A stretch of DNA of 64,000 bases from Dillenia suffruticosa (GCA_033439265.1 JAVTVX010000030.1:8009774-8073773), one strand, 5' to 3'. Shown: positions 46,371 to 58,569, numbered from the stretch's first letter. Notes: generated from the sequence alone by a model not told the origin. Program-made: numbers and translations.

Positions 46371-46664
46371 GGGTATGATCCCGGGTTCGAGTTCCGACTC
46401 GGGTATGATCCTGGGCTCGAGCTTGGGCTCGGATACTATCTCGGGTTCGGGCTCTAGCTCGGGCTCGAGTATGATCTCGGGCTCGGGCTTGAGCTTGAGC
46501 TCGGGTCCAATCCTTCATCCGTCAACCTCGCGATACTCGAGCTCGAGCTTCTCGATGACACTTCGACCTCGAGCTCGAGCCCCAGAATTCCAGGTTCGAC
46601 GAGCTCGAGCTCGAGCTCTAGTATTGGTAATATTCGACTCGACTCGAGTGTCATAACATCTCTA

Positions 46665-46672
46665 GTTCCGAG
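46665..46672. repeat. 8-bp target site duplication (right) of hAT element 2
   Basis: GTTCCGAG after the terminal TCTCTA, paired with 41023-41030. Confidence 0.85.
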
Positions 46673-46699
46673 TGTTTCAACATTGCTAATATATTAATA

Positions 46700-48165
46700 A
46701 TTTAAATTATAATATATTAATAATTTAAAAAACTTGATAAATACATTTAAATTATAATATATTAAGATATGGTAAGTGTAAGATATGTAAATTGACGTTT
46801 GAAGAGTGTTGGTAACAGTTATCGGTTATGTTAGGAAATGTTATGTCATATAGCTAGATTATATATATGTGAGTAAATGTTACTATATTTTATTGTGATT
46901 ACATAGTATATGTTACTGTATGTTATTATCTGTTAATGTTACTATATGGTTATCTTAATAGTAAATGATAAATGTTACTATCCTTTTATCATCAGAGACA
47001 CAATAAATTTACTATCTTTCATGTCAGTTATTATAAATTACTTGCAGTTACACAAAATTAATAATTAATATATTATTATCATGTATATTATGTAATAATT
47101 AAAAATATATTATAACACTATATTATATAAATTAGTAATTTAATATCATTGCATTATTAAAAATAATAAAATTTGTAATTTTAATTATATTAATTAAAAA
47201 TAAGAATATTAAAAATTTACTAGTACTATAGATCAACCGTGCATAAGATCTTATTACCACTATATTACTATATTACTAGTAATAAATATTATTATATTGT
47301 ACTATATAAATACCACTATGCATAATATCTTTTTACTATTATATTACTATATTACTATATTACTAGTAGTAAATATTATTACATTGTACTATTTAAAACC
47401 CGCTAAAAGTATCAATTACTACTATATTACTACGTTACACTACAAATTGTAATGGCTCATACATAATCTTATGTTATTACTAGCATGTTACAATGTCCAC
47501 TACTACTATACCAGTAATAAATATTAATACTATATTACTATTATATTATATTAGTAGTAGTAAATATTACAACAATAACAGCAGTACTAGTTAACTTTAT
47601 ATTAGCTAAAGCATAATTTATTAGTACTATATTACTATATTCTACAAGTAAATATTACTACATTTTACTATATAACTATCACAAGGAGTAGTGGTAAATA
47701 TTACAACTATATTACTACATTATACTATATATTTTTGCTTATTATTAATACATTACATAATTTAATATTTACATCAAAATTTCATATAATTATATTACTT
47801 TAAATAATAATAATAATAATAATTATATCATCATACTTAATTTATATTTTAAAGTTTTTATAAATAAGGAATGCGGTGGACATTATTTAAATTAATAATA
47901 TTAATTACATTGAATTCATATGATAATTTATATTTTAGATTTTATAATTAAGTTATAAAATATATTTTAAATTTTATAACTGACGAATATGATAATTAAG
48001 TTGTATAACATAGAGATACTGATAGAATGGAGAAAAAAGGAAAAAGGAAAAAAAAAACAAGGGGAAAAATAGAGCGAGGGTGAGATAAGGGAAAATGAAG
48101 AAAAAAAAGTTGTAATGAGATAAGAAGTTAAAAAATAAAAATAAAAACAAGGTGAGAGCATGGGC
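46700..48165 (+). repeat. AT-rich block, copy B
   Basis: This is the second copy of the block at 35349-36690, in the same orientation and with the same order of landmarks (CATTGCATTATTAAAAATAA near 47147, TAAGGAATGCGGTGGACATT near 47865, GAGAAAAAAGGAAAAAGGAA near 48030, GAGGGTGAGATAAGG near 48075). It passes straight into GC-rich array B. No protein is recognised. Confidence 0.75.
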
Positions 48166-48169
48166 AAGC

Positions 48170-48665
48170 CAGCGCGACTATCCTACGGGAGCCCACGTGA
48201 CTATACTGCGCATGCAAGAATGCATGTGTACGCATGCCTACGCGGTTGTGCTGTTGGAGCCTGTGCGGCTGTGCCGTGCATGCAAGAATGCATGCATGCA
48301 CACGCGTAGGCGGCTATGCCGCGGAAGCCCGCACGGCTGTGCCACACATGCAAGATTGCATGCATGCGAACGCCTGAGCGGCTGTGCAGTGGGAGCCTGC
48401 ACAAGCCTACGGGGCTATGTCGCGGGGGCCCGCGCGGCCGAACGGCTGTGCGGTAGGGGCTTGGGCGGTTGTGCCGCGCATGCTTGGACGGCAGTGTCGC
48501 GGAGGCTAGCACGGCTGTGCCGCACATGTAATAATGCATGAGTGTACATGCTTGGACAGCTGTGCCCCGGAGGCTAGCGTGGCTATGCAAGTCATGCAAG
48601 CATGCATGCATGTGCACGCTTCCACGGCTGTACCGCGGATAGCCATGCGGCTGTACCATGCAAGC
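48170..48665 (+). repeat. GC-rich tandem repeat array B (68-bp unit)
   Basis: The unit is as in array A. ATGCAAGA starts at 48212, 48280 and 48348 (spacing 68), followed by about four degenerate units to 48660. It contains many CpG and CATGCATG words. Frames on both strands here are artefacts of a GC-rich repeat. Confidence 0.9.
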
Positions 48666-48689
48666 ATTAGCGATGCATGGTTTTCAAAA

Positions 48690-49499
48690 TTGAATTATAT
48701 TACGTATACACTATTCAATTCAATCATAGAAAATGCTTAAAAAAAGAAAAAGAAAGTGTATATATATATCATAAATATTAAAAATGAAGTCGTAAAAGGA
48801 GTGAGCATATGGTAAAATATTATAATAGGAAAGTGTTAATTTCTGATATGAGGTATAAAATAAAATTGGTAAGGACATAGTAAGGAGTGTTTTGGTGGTA
48901 AAATAAATATGATAATTTGGTGATAAATAGTACTTGTGTGAGTATTTGGTAAGTTGGTGGTAAGGAGTGCAATGGTGGTAATTAGTGCATGTGGTAAGTG
49001 TGTGGTAAGGGTGGTAAGTAGTAAGTGTATGGTAAGTTTGTGGTAAGGTAAGTGGTAAGGTAAGAGTGATAAGCAATGGAGTGATGTGCTGATGTGATGC
49101 CGTGGTAAATTTTGTATAGGTGGTGAGTATAGAAAGTTGATTGTGATTGTGGTAAATTTGGTGGATTGTGATTGTGGTAAACTTAGTAAAATGAGTATTG
49201 TAATTTTAGTAAGATGAGTAGTAAAGATGAATAGTTAGTGTAGTGTTTGATTGATGTCGAATGCTTGGACGGTGGTTTCAATGGAAAAGAAAAAATGAAT
49301 TCTATTGATATCGAACACCTGGTTCATCCTTCATTCATCCTACTTTGATTCATCCTGATCTTTCCTGGTTTGATTTATCATTGATTGTAGGATTATTGGA
49401 GAAGAAAAAATAGTTTTATTGAAATTGTATTTGAGTAGAGAAAAATCTCAAATGATTACAATTTTGAAGAAAATGATTATAATTTGAAATTTCAAAGTT
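48690..49499. repeat. GGTAAG-rich low-complexity region and flanking spacer
   Basis: Between 48840 and 49200 GTGGTAAG, GGTAAGTG and GGTGGTAA words follow each other in irregular order. Similar GGTAACAAGTG words occur at 54290-54980 and 58160. From 49310 to 49390 TTCATCC/TGATTCATCCT is repeated. No coding signal is seen. Confidence 0.6.
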
Positions 49500-51490
49500 T
49501 CACAATTTTTGTTTTCTTTTGTGCATTTTCCTTTCTTCTTTTGATCCTCGTTGAACTTTTCTTCTCCTTGCTTCCTCCATCTTCGCCATAATTTTAGGAC
49601 GAACAATATTATGGTGAGACATTAGAAGTCTGAGAAAATATTCTTTTCTCAAGAAATTAATATCCTACAATAAATCAATCATAAAACCATAAAAGCAAAG
49701 AAGCAGATAAATATAATATGAAAATACCAAAATAAGAAAAGAGTGACAGACAACTTACTTTTTGACTGGGTGAACTTACAATCATGCCCGGTTCTCATAT
49801 TTCCAAAAATCTCTTAACAAATATTCCACAATCACTCCTAAATATAAAAATTAAAAAAAAATTAAGATAATGTCTAAAATCACAATTTAAAAAGATATAG
49901 CATGAGTAATTAAACTTGTCTTAATCTTAATCTTACGTGTTAGGCTGTTGTGGAACTTGAACATGCACAATCTGAGAGATAATGAAAGAATTTCCATACC
50001 TCCTCTCAATACAATCTTTCTGTAAGAGAAATGTATGAAAATATTAAAAAATATTAAAATTTATAGTTGAACCAATTTAGAATTTTGATATTTAAATATA
50101 ATTAATAAAATTACCATTAAAGTTTGTAGGTCATAATCTTCATCGTGTCTAAAGCAAGATCTTGAGTCTAGAATATACATAATTTGGTTCTCCAAATGAA
50201 GAGCATAACAAAACCAATGTTGTTTGAAAATCACAGGAATAAAAACCTGTAATAAAAATAAAATAGTAGAATAGTATATTTAAAAATGTATATGAATAAT
50301 AGAAATGTATGTCAATATTTGATGTAAATAACTCATTAAGTTACACAAACGGAAATCAAATCCAAGTGTTTTCTATGACAAGGAACTCTCAACTGTAGAA
50401 ATATCCCACTTGGTTTCATTGCTTTTGGTTTTTTGTTTTTGTTTCGAAGGCAGAAACAACAGACATTATTAAGAGAGGACCAAAAAACGAATATGTGAGA
50501 ATATAGAAAATTAAAAATACGTACAAAGGAAAAGAAAAAAGGAAATATGTGACAAATATAGAAAATAACACACTGATAATTACTAAAACACATGAATATA
50601 TTTATTATGTATATATGCATATTAATAAGGTGTGCAGTGACTCCTTATACCCATTTGGTGGAGTAGTTTATTTCTCGAATAACGGAAGAAGAAGGCAGAC
50701 ATTGATGGAATAGGAAAGAATAGGAAGGATGAAATATACAAATAAAGATATAGAGTAAGATAAGAATCCTTACCGAAAACCATAATGGAAAAATGCATTT
50801 AGACATGTTGGTGTTGAAAGTATTGGTGTTGAGAAAACGGATGTAACAATCCATAGTCTAAAACTATATGATCATTACATAATCATTTTATAATCATCGT
50901 AATATTAAAAATAAGTAGCAATAATTTTATAAATTGATACCAATGTCCCAATCCAATGAGAGGGAAGCAATTCATAAGCATCACTCCATCACATGTAGCT
51001 TCTAGAAATATTACACAAAATTGTTCTATCAAATATCATAACATTTGAAATAAATAAGATGTATCACAATCAAAGATCATATAACATAAATGACAAAAAA
51101 CAGAAAAGTCAAATGAGAAAGGTGTACACTTGTCTTGCATTATTTTTTATGGCTTTTCGTCTATAGAAAAGCCAAACAATTTCTGCTTCCTTCGAAAAAG
51201 TCATATTGTTAGCAAAGGAAAAATGAGAAGTTGTGTTTCTGTTAGTGTTCTTCGTTTTCTTCATTTCACTTAAGGCATTGAGAACTTCATATAATTCAAG
51301 ATCTTCATCCTCATTTTCATCCTTGTCTTCATCTTTATTTAACCTCTCCTCATCTTCAAAAAACCTATCCTCCTCCCGTGGCTTCAACACCACCTTTCCT
51401 TTCCCCTACTTCTTTTGCTTCTCAAATTTTGTCCCTGAATTTTGTCTTCACAAGCTTCTGGTTCAACAGTTGTTTCTTTTTTGAGAGACA
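49500..51490 (-). pseudogene. Ulp1-like cysteine protease (C48 family), multi-exon, probably transposon-borne
   Basis: Minus-strand exons can be placed by GT-AG sites in consistent phase. An acidic N-terminal region (51393-51109, DEDKDENEDEDLELYEVLNA) is followed by an exon near 50430-50331 (WDISTVESSLS, then LGFDFRLCNL). Exon 50246-50115 reads VFIPVIFKQHWFCYALHLEN and IMYILDS: catalytic His codon 50217-50219, Asp 50166-50168. Exon 50019-49937 ends VHVQVPQQPN, giving the oxyanion Gln. Across a 99-base intron, exon 49837-49780 gives SDCGIFVKRFLE with catalytic Cys 49828-49830. The last exon (49664-49500) is a basic helix (KIMAKMEEARRRK). One TGA replaces a Trp codon after FLEI, and one TAG lies in SSLS. 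Ulp1 enzymes remove SUMO-type modifiers. Such genes are carried by several plant CACTA and MULE elements. Confidence 0.8.
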
Positions 51491-51534
51491 ACAAACCCTA
51501 GCAAGTTGATGAAATATATTGAATGAATATATAA

Positions 51535-52578
51535 CACTACTAGAAATTTGACTTTCATCGGTGAAAAATCACCGACATATTTTTTTCCGTCGGTAATAGA
51601 AACGGAATTGCGACGGATTACCGACGGAAATTTTACTGACATATTTGTGACGAATTTTTTAAAATTTAAATTTTTTTTTAAAATTTTTAAATTTTAATTT
51701 TTTTGTAAACTATTAGCAACAGATTACCGACGGAATACCGACTGAAATTTTAGTAACGAATTACCGATGGAAATTTGACGGATGGATTTTAGCGAAGGAT
51801 TAGCGATAAAAATTTTACCGACAGAAATTTTATTGACGGATTACTGACGGATTTTTTTAAAATTTTTTAATTTTTTAATTTTTTAATTTTAATAATTTTT
51901 ATAATTTTTATAATTTTATAATTTTTATAATTTTTATAATTTTTATAATTTTTATTATTTTTATATTTAATAATTCTTTTTCTTTTCCTTTTTATTTTTT
52001 ATGTAAAAAAATAATATTATTTAATTTTTTAAATTTCGTAAAGTTTTATTTTATTATTATTATTTTATAATAAAATATCATTTTATTATTATTATTTCCT
52101 TTTTGTAATATTTTATTATTATTATTTTCTAATAAAATATCATTTTATTATTTCCTTTTTGCAATATTTTATTATATTATTATTTTATAATAAATTATCA
52201 TTTTAAATTATTTTATTATTATTAAAAGGAGAGAGATGAAGAGAACAAATAAAAAAAAGTATAAGGTAGCATAATTCCATGTGGTACGGTGGTCATGGTG
52301 CTTGTATTGTTTTGTTGGTGCTCACTGATTTTTTTTCACACTTTTTTTTTCAATGACGGAATTTTTTCCGTCGCTATTAATCAGCGACGGATTTTTTTTG
52401 TCACTAATCCGTCGTTGATATTACCGGTGGATTTTTTTTTGTCACTGATATTTAGCGATGTGGGTATCAGCAATAGATTTAGCGACGGAAAAAATTCATT
52501 GCTGATACTCTTCAGTGACGGAAAATAGACTTTCAACAATGGATTTTTCCGTCACTGAAAACTTATTTTCTAGTAGTA
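51535..52578. mobile_element. Non-autonomous CACTA element (1044 bp)
   Basis: The left end is CACTACTAGAAATTTGAC, and the right end is GTTTTCTAGTAGTA style (complement TACTACTAGAAAATAAG), differing from CACTACTAGAAA by the first base. Subterminal repeats ATTACCGACGGAAATTT and TCCGTCGCTGA occur at 51560-51860 and 52350-52560. The middle is an ATTATTATTATTTT-rich tract. The three flanking bases are TAA and CAA, so a target duplication is likely with one change. Confidence 0.8.
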
Positions 52579-52589
52579 CAAACACGTAA

Positions 52590-52664
52590 TCCATGAACTC
52601 GCGATGGCCCGCGAGCCCGCGATTTGTTCTCTCCTTCAAGAGCTCTCCAGCGCACGGGCCCCCT
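52590..52664 (+). repeat. Fragment of a Tekay-family LTR leader
   Basis: CGAGCCCGCGATTTGTTCTC, then CTTCAAGAGCTCTCC and GGGCCCCCTTG match the LTR leader near 14995-15065 and 26360-26415. It is about 75 bases long and sits between the CACTA MITE and the TNP2 fragment, joined without any LTR ends. Confidence 0.8.
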
Positions 52665-54196
52665 TGGAGGTATCAATTTCACAAATTATATGTGAGCTTG
52701 AAAAGATTTTTCCTCATTCATTTTTTACTAGTATGATACACTTAATCGTGCACTTAACAACAGAAGCAAGGATCGGTGGACCGGTCAAATATAGATGGAT
52801 GTTTCCGGTTGAAAGGTTTATATTATTCTCATAATTTATTTATTTCCATAACTTATTTATTTAATAATGATGCTCATTTAATTTAGGTTAACTTATTGCA
52901 AAATATATCCATGCAGATACTTACTTCAACTGAAATTTTATGTTCGTAATAGAGCATGACCTGAAGGCTCCATCGCCGAAGGGTATATAACAAATAAGTA
53001 CCTATTGTTTTGTTCAAGATATTTAGATAGGGTTGAGACAAGATTTAATCGTGTATTGTGGAATGATGACAACTAGATTGTATATAGAGAAGATGAGTCC
53101 ACTTTTACAACCATTGGAAGACCTTTGGGACTAAGGACACATAGATCTACTAAAAGACAAAAAAGAAGGATATCTTGAATTCATCTAGATGAGAAATCAT
53201 TAGAGCAATCCATAGATATATACTATTTAATAGTGATTCACTTGCCTCCTTTAAACTATAAGTCTACATTCTCATATATTTATTTATAAATATTAAAGTG
53301 TGATGTAATATCATGTGTTCATATTCAGGGAACATATACAATATATTCAAAGAATAAATCGTGAAAAAAAGGTTAAATACTTTTCAAATTGACAAACTTC
53401 ACAGTAAAGATTTCAGTAGCTGGTTTACTCATCATGGAAGTATATTGATATTTAATCTTTTCAATATATATCCTGTGTTAATCTTCTTATTAATTTTTTT
53501 TATGATTTCTTCTTTCAGGTTACGAATCCAAAAAACACTACAGAGATCATAGATGAACTTAAATGGATCGCTCATGGATGACATCCATTCATTAGAAATT
53601 ACAATGGTTATATAATCAATGGATATCGATTCCATATAAATGATCATGAAAAATACCTTCAAACTCAGAATCCAGGAGTTGTGGTAGCAGCGGATGATGT
53701 TACTTATGCAACTACGAGCGATAAAACACCCATTCAAGGTAAAGTTAATTATTATGGAATATTACAGCAAATAATTGAAGTAAACTATAACGGAATGTAT
53801 ACATTTGTTTTATTTCGATGTGATTGGGTTGATCTACAACGGGGCTGTAAGAAGGACAGATTTGGTTTAACGCTTGTAAATTTCTCCTATCTCAATTATA
53901 CGGGTGTTGATTTTCTGGATCATCCTTATGTCTTGGCATCCCAAGTAAAGAAGGTATTTTATATAGCTGATGAAAGACATAAAGGATGGCTTATTGTAAA
54001 ATATGTAAAAGTTAGAGATTAATTTTACATGGGTGATGCATTGATGAATCAACATATGAATTCAGAAAGTAACCCCTCAACTCAGGTGTGGATTCAGACT
54101 AATGTAGATGAAGATGAAGAAAATGTATTAACAGAAATGAATGAGGATGAAGATATTGATAGAGTAAGAAGGGATGCATATACGTATAAAATGTAA
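52665..54196 (+). pseudogene. CACTA TNP2-type transposase, C-terminal part (DUF4218 and DUF4216)
   Basis: DUF4218 reads IICELEKIFPHSFFTSMIHL, then HLTTEARIGGPVKYRWMFPV, ERF; after an intron-like gap YVRNRA, PEGSIAEGYI and DRVETRFNRV. An acidic/basic linker follows with KDFSSWFTHH (53405-53440). DUF4216 starts after TTCTTTCAG at 53519: NYNGYIINGYRFHINDHEKY, QTQNPGVVV, YYGILQQIIEVNYN, FVLFRCDWVDLQRGCKKDRF and DHPYVLASQVKKVFYIAD. It closes with an acidic tail. In complete CACTA elements these domains follow the Transposase_21 catalytic domain, which is missing here. Stops at 52832, 52960, 53578 and 54020 inactivate it. Confidence 0.88.
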
Positions 54197-55010
54197 TTTT
54201 CTATACACATTTATCTTCTTATTTTTTGTATTTTTATATTTTTAATCACCCTATTTTTATTCTTCTTCTTCGTATCATGTATTGTGATATGACATGGTAA
54301 CAAGTGATACGACATGGTAACAAGTGATACGGAGTAGTAACTAATGGTAAGAACTACTTTTATCCTCTATACATCGTAATATGGTAATAATGATAAAAAG
54401 TGATAACAAGTGATTTATAACAAATAACAAATATAAACTTCACGTATACTTTTGTTATAGTATAATAATAAATAGTATGGAAACTTTTATTCTCTATCTA
54501 CACGGTAACAAGTGATAACTAATAAAGAATAAATGGTAACAAGGATTGATCGAATGTAATAAGTGATAAGACAATAATTATATAAAATTTGTAAAATATA
54601 TTATGATAACAAGTGGTAACAAGTGGGTAGCATGGTAAGTGGTAAGAAGTAGTAATAACAAGTACTTCCTCTTGGTACAAATGGTAACAAATGATAATAA
54701 ATACTTTTATTTTGATAACAATGATTTTTATTCTGGTAATAATGATAAGAAGTGGTAACAAGTGATTTATAACAAATAATAAGTGTACTTTTATTATTAT
54801 ACTACTAACAAAGAATAAATGGACGTAATAACTGGTAAGACAATAATTATATAAAATTTATATAATATAACATAGTCACAAGAAGTGGTAACAACTATTT
54901 TTTAACAACAAATGGTAAGAAAAGGTAGCTATGATAATAAATGTATATCAACTAACAAATGGCAATAAGTTATTGTAATAATTATATAAAATATGTATAA
55001 TATGGTATAT
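54197..55010. repeat. GGTAACAAGTGATA-rich spacer
   Basis: Words such as GGTAACAAGTGATA, ATGGTAACAA and GGTAAGAAGTGG recur irregularly from 54290 to 54980, and the pattern resumes after the solo LTR (58140-58170). It looks like one low-complexity spacer split by the LTR. No coding signal. Confidence 0.65.
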
Positions 55011-55015
55011 TTTTT

Positions 55016-58000
55016 TGTAACATCGATTTTAAGTAACTGTATATTATGTACTATTTCTCATAATTTTAAATATATAATCATCCGTTTGAGACATCTATTT
55101 AATTATCTAATTATTTATTTTGAGATTTCGTCTCAAAATCGCTAAAATTGAAAATTTTATCGATAAGCCGAAAAACTTCTTAGAAAGTGCCGACAAGGCC
55201 TAAAGAAGTCAAAAATAGCTAAGAGAAGACTTACACACTTAAATAAAGATATTTAACTGAAATTTCACATATTTAAGAAATTTCAAACAAAATTTCATAG
55301 GGACCAAAAATGCAATTGTTAAAAGTTAGGGGTTTAAATGTAATTGAGGAAAGTTAAGGGACTAAGTTGCAAACCACTCAAGGATGGACAATTGGAGCCA
55401 AATGATTGGTCAAGAGGGAAATAAGGTTGGTTAGTGGCCACATAGGATTTTCCACATTCAAGAAAACTCATTGGATAGAAATTTATGCATGAAAGCTTAT
55501 TGGGTAGAAATTTTTGCATGAAAACCAACTAGAATAGCTTGTTCTAGATTGTGACACTTCTCCCCCTTGATATGGACGTCCAAAGACACTTGGTGGAGTG
55601 CATGGAGGTTGCTTGAATCAACAATTGCATGGGTTAAGTGCTAGGACAAGTGGAAGGTCAAGATAATGCGTGGAATGATCCAATGGTTAAGGATATTTGA
55701 CTAGGCTTATAAAAGAATTTGTTTAAGAAGAGTTTTGCCTATTTTCTTCATTCAAACTCACCTTGGACGAAATTGTGAGGGTTCTATATCCGTTTTGAGT
55801 TTAATTATGGAGCCAAAGGGATAAGAATATTTTTGGGAATTCTTGAATTTCAATTGTAAGTATAGATGTACTGTATAGGAATTTATGTTTATTGTGATTT
55901 GATTTTTTTCTAAGGTGATAAAAATTCAAAGATTCAAAGGGGGGATGGTGATACATATTGTTAGCAAGAGATCTTACAAAGGATGTAACATATTCTAATT
56001 TATGCTAAAATTAAATTATTTGATGAGTAGTTACTTTAGTATCCATACTAGCATGCTAAATGTTGATTTTTATATTGAATCTTGTATAGCTTTCTTAGAA
56101 TATCTCATTCTGTAGAATTCAAAAATTTAAGATATTTATTTCTCTATAAACTAGACTTCCTAAGTTTTAAAAATGGTATATCATGTAAGACATTTCATGA
56201 ATAAATCAATTTTTGGTGATATTTGGAAGTCTAGCATGTTTCACAAATTTTGTTTCATATCCTGTGTACGACCAGTAAATTTTATGAATTTTTGAGGTAT
56301 TTTCTGTTCCGAATTTGGAGAAATGTTAAACATGAAAGGTTTAGGTCTCTGACTTATCGTTAATTTAAGATAAAGATCACTTGAATCGGAGTTGTATACA
56401 GAAAGTTATGATAATATTACTAAAACTATGCAGAAGTAGTTCTAAAACTAAAACCGAGATGAAAACTGAATTTTATAAAATTATACATTTAGAATCCGAG
56501 GATGGTCAAAACTAGAAAGTTTTATATCTATGTCTTACCTTCAATATGAGACAAGAAGCACTTAAATTGGAGATGTATATCGGGAGATATGAAATTTCTC
56601 CCAAAACTGTGCGGAATTGGTTTTAGGAACTTGGCACAAAAAGTGATAAATTTTTTTTTTTTATAAATTTGTGTATTCCAAATTTGAAAATGGTCTAAAC
56701 ATAAAAGTTGGAGATATATGTCTTAGTGTTAAGAGAAAATTTAAATCAATTGAATCCGAACAAAATTTTTGAAGATATCATGATTTTACTAAACCTGCAC
56801 GTTATATGTTTATAGAAATTCCTCTAAGTATGAAAATTGAAATTTAACCTTATGAAAGAGGCCATTTTTATATGCATGTTGTAATCCAACTATATAATAT
56901 TGAATTAAAAAATGATATTGTTTAACTTAAAATTAGGATTTGAGAGATGACTCGTTCGAGAAATGAGTATAGTTAGGGGGAGTGACGTACCCTCTCCAGC
57001 CGAGGTGAGTGGGACGAACTATTTTTGACTTTAAATGAGAAATAGTTTTGATCATGATTTTATAAATGAAATTTGAAATATGATTTAAAAATGTTTTAGT
57101 ATTTGTGGCATGCCTTGAAATGTTGTTCGGTAAAAAAATTTGCATCCTAATATTATGGTTACTTGATAGTGCCTTATTTTTACAAGTAAGGATTTATGAA
57201 TGATGACATATGGCATATGTATATGATTATGGGATAGTGTATAGTGGCTATAGCACACTCCCTACCACGGTATTGAGCGTTTACCTGACGGGATGACGTG
57301 GTGGGGTAACACAGGAGCAGGGGTTTGAGTCCCCTGTCTGTGTCCAACGGATCCAATAGACGAGCACCACGTGAGGACCGTGTCAACACCAAGGGAAGGG
57401 GGGAAAATATATGTGTTTTATTCTTATGACATTTTAGTGGCCTCTTGGTGGATTTTACCCTAATTAGGCCAAACAATTGGTAAAATGTGTTTTTGACACC
57501 TCATTGATGCATGATTGATGATAAAAATGCCTATTATTTTGAATTACATGATATATTTGCAAATGAATGAAATATAAATTTGAAAATGATGTTTTGACTT
57601 GCCACTCTTACAAATTCATTTATTGTCATTATATAGTCATTACACCCCATTCACTGAGTATGTGAATTATACTCACCCCTCATATTAATATTTTCAGTTT
57701 ATATTGTATTTGACATACATTAAGGTACTATCCTACGAGTTTTACTGAGAGACGCTATCGGGTAAGTGATCATATCTATTCTTGCTTACGAATGGACCAT
57801 GCATATAAATATTATATGTAAATTGGAGGCAGATGTTTTAAAGAAAATTTTTATTGAGAACTATCTTTTTTTCTTCCGCTATATGATTTTGACTTAATGA
57901 TATCGAGTAGGGTCATAATATTAGCCTTGCGTCACCTCGATGTGCGAGTAGGGCATACCCGTGCCTCGAGGAGTCACAGCGATCTGTTCGCGTGCCCGAC

Positions 58001-58020
58001 CTGTGGGTCGGGGCGTGACA
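55016..58020 (+). mobile_element. Solo LTR (3005 bp) of the same Tekay-related family
   Basis: It starts TGTAACATCGATTT and ends GGGTCGGGGCGTGACA, flanked by TTTTT at 55011-55015 and 58021-58025. The last 1.1 kb (56920-58020) matches the solo LTR at 38770-39852 closely, while the first 1.9 kb is quite different. No internal sequence follows. Confidence 0.88.
57318..57336 (+). other. Short hairpin conserved between solo LTRs
   Basis: CAGGGG, loop TTTGAGT, CCCCTG; partner of 39150-39168. Confidence 0.5.
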
Positions 58021-58025
58021 TTTTT

Positions 58026-58569
58026 AACGTATGATAGGCAATAACTATATAAATCAAGTGATTTTTATATATAATAATAAGATATATAATAAATAATAAA
58101 TAATAAATGATAATTGATTGCTAACATAATAATTCTATAAAGTTTGTTTGTGATAACATAAGAAATGATAACAAGTGATTTAAATCAAATAATAAGTGCA
58201 ACTGTATTTCTGGTAACGCAATAATACTAGAAAATTTGTCTAATTTGTTTTTTAAACTGTATAAAATTTGCATAAACTGGAAAATAATATAATGCTATTA
58301 TCAGTTTCTATCAATATAACAACTCTTAAAAATTACTGAACTAGCGATAAAATAACACATATGAAACATATAAACATTGGCCAGGGTATTCACTATAACT
58401 ACTCCAAGAGGTATTCACCGTAACTATTCTATTCCAAACTATAACTATTCATTAAAAAAAAAAGAGGCAATAAAAATTTTATAAAGGCCATAAAAAATTA
58501 AAGCATCCCAATAAATTTGTAAACGAGGGAAAAAAAAAACGCTGATAAATTTTTAACATTTATCGCTGG
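58026..58569. other. AT-rich spacer, no gene seen
   Basis: This continues the GGTAACAAGTG-type spacer to about 58210, then is AT-rich with A runs. TATTCACYRTAACTAYTC is repeated at about 58387 and 58413. Confidence 0.5.

Larger units (their letters stand above)
41031..46664 (+). mobile_element. hAT DNA transposon 2, 5634 bp
   Basis: The left end is TAGGGGTGTTAAGATACCCG, and the right end on the other strand is TAGAGATGTTATGACACTCG, sharing TAGRGRTGTTAWGAYAC. Both ends carry dense GAGCTCGAG/GGCTCGAG words (41085-41150 and 46370-46640). An 8-bp duplication with one mismatch flanks it. Inside, a 5' region with spliced-looking CT-rich leaders (41470-41660) leads to a transposase gene at 43083-45265. 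It is older than hAT 1 judging by the mismatched duplication. Confidence 0.92.

Noticed and set aside
35349-48665. AT/GC blocks A and B as the two LTRs of one element
   Set aside because: No TG...CA ends, no 5-bp duplication, no primer site or polypurine tract, and no pol between them after removing younger insertions.
48152-48740. Repetitive reading frames similar to those at 36.5-37.0 kb
   Set aside because: Same 68-bp repeat array; coding appearance comes from composition and repetition.
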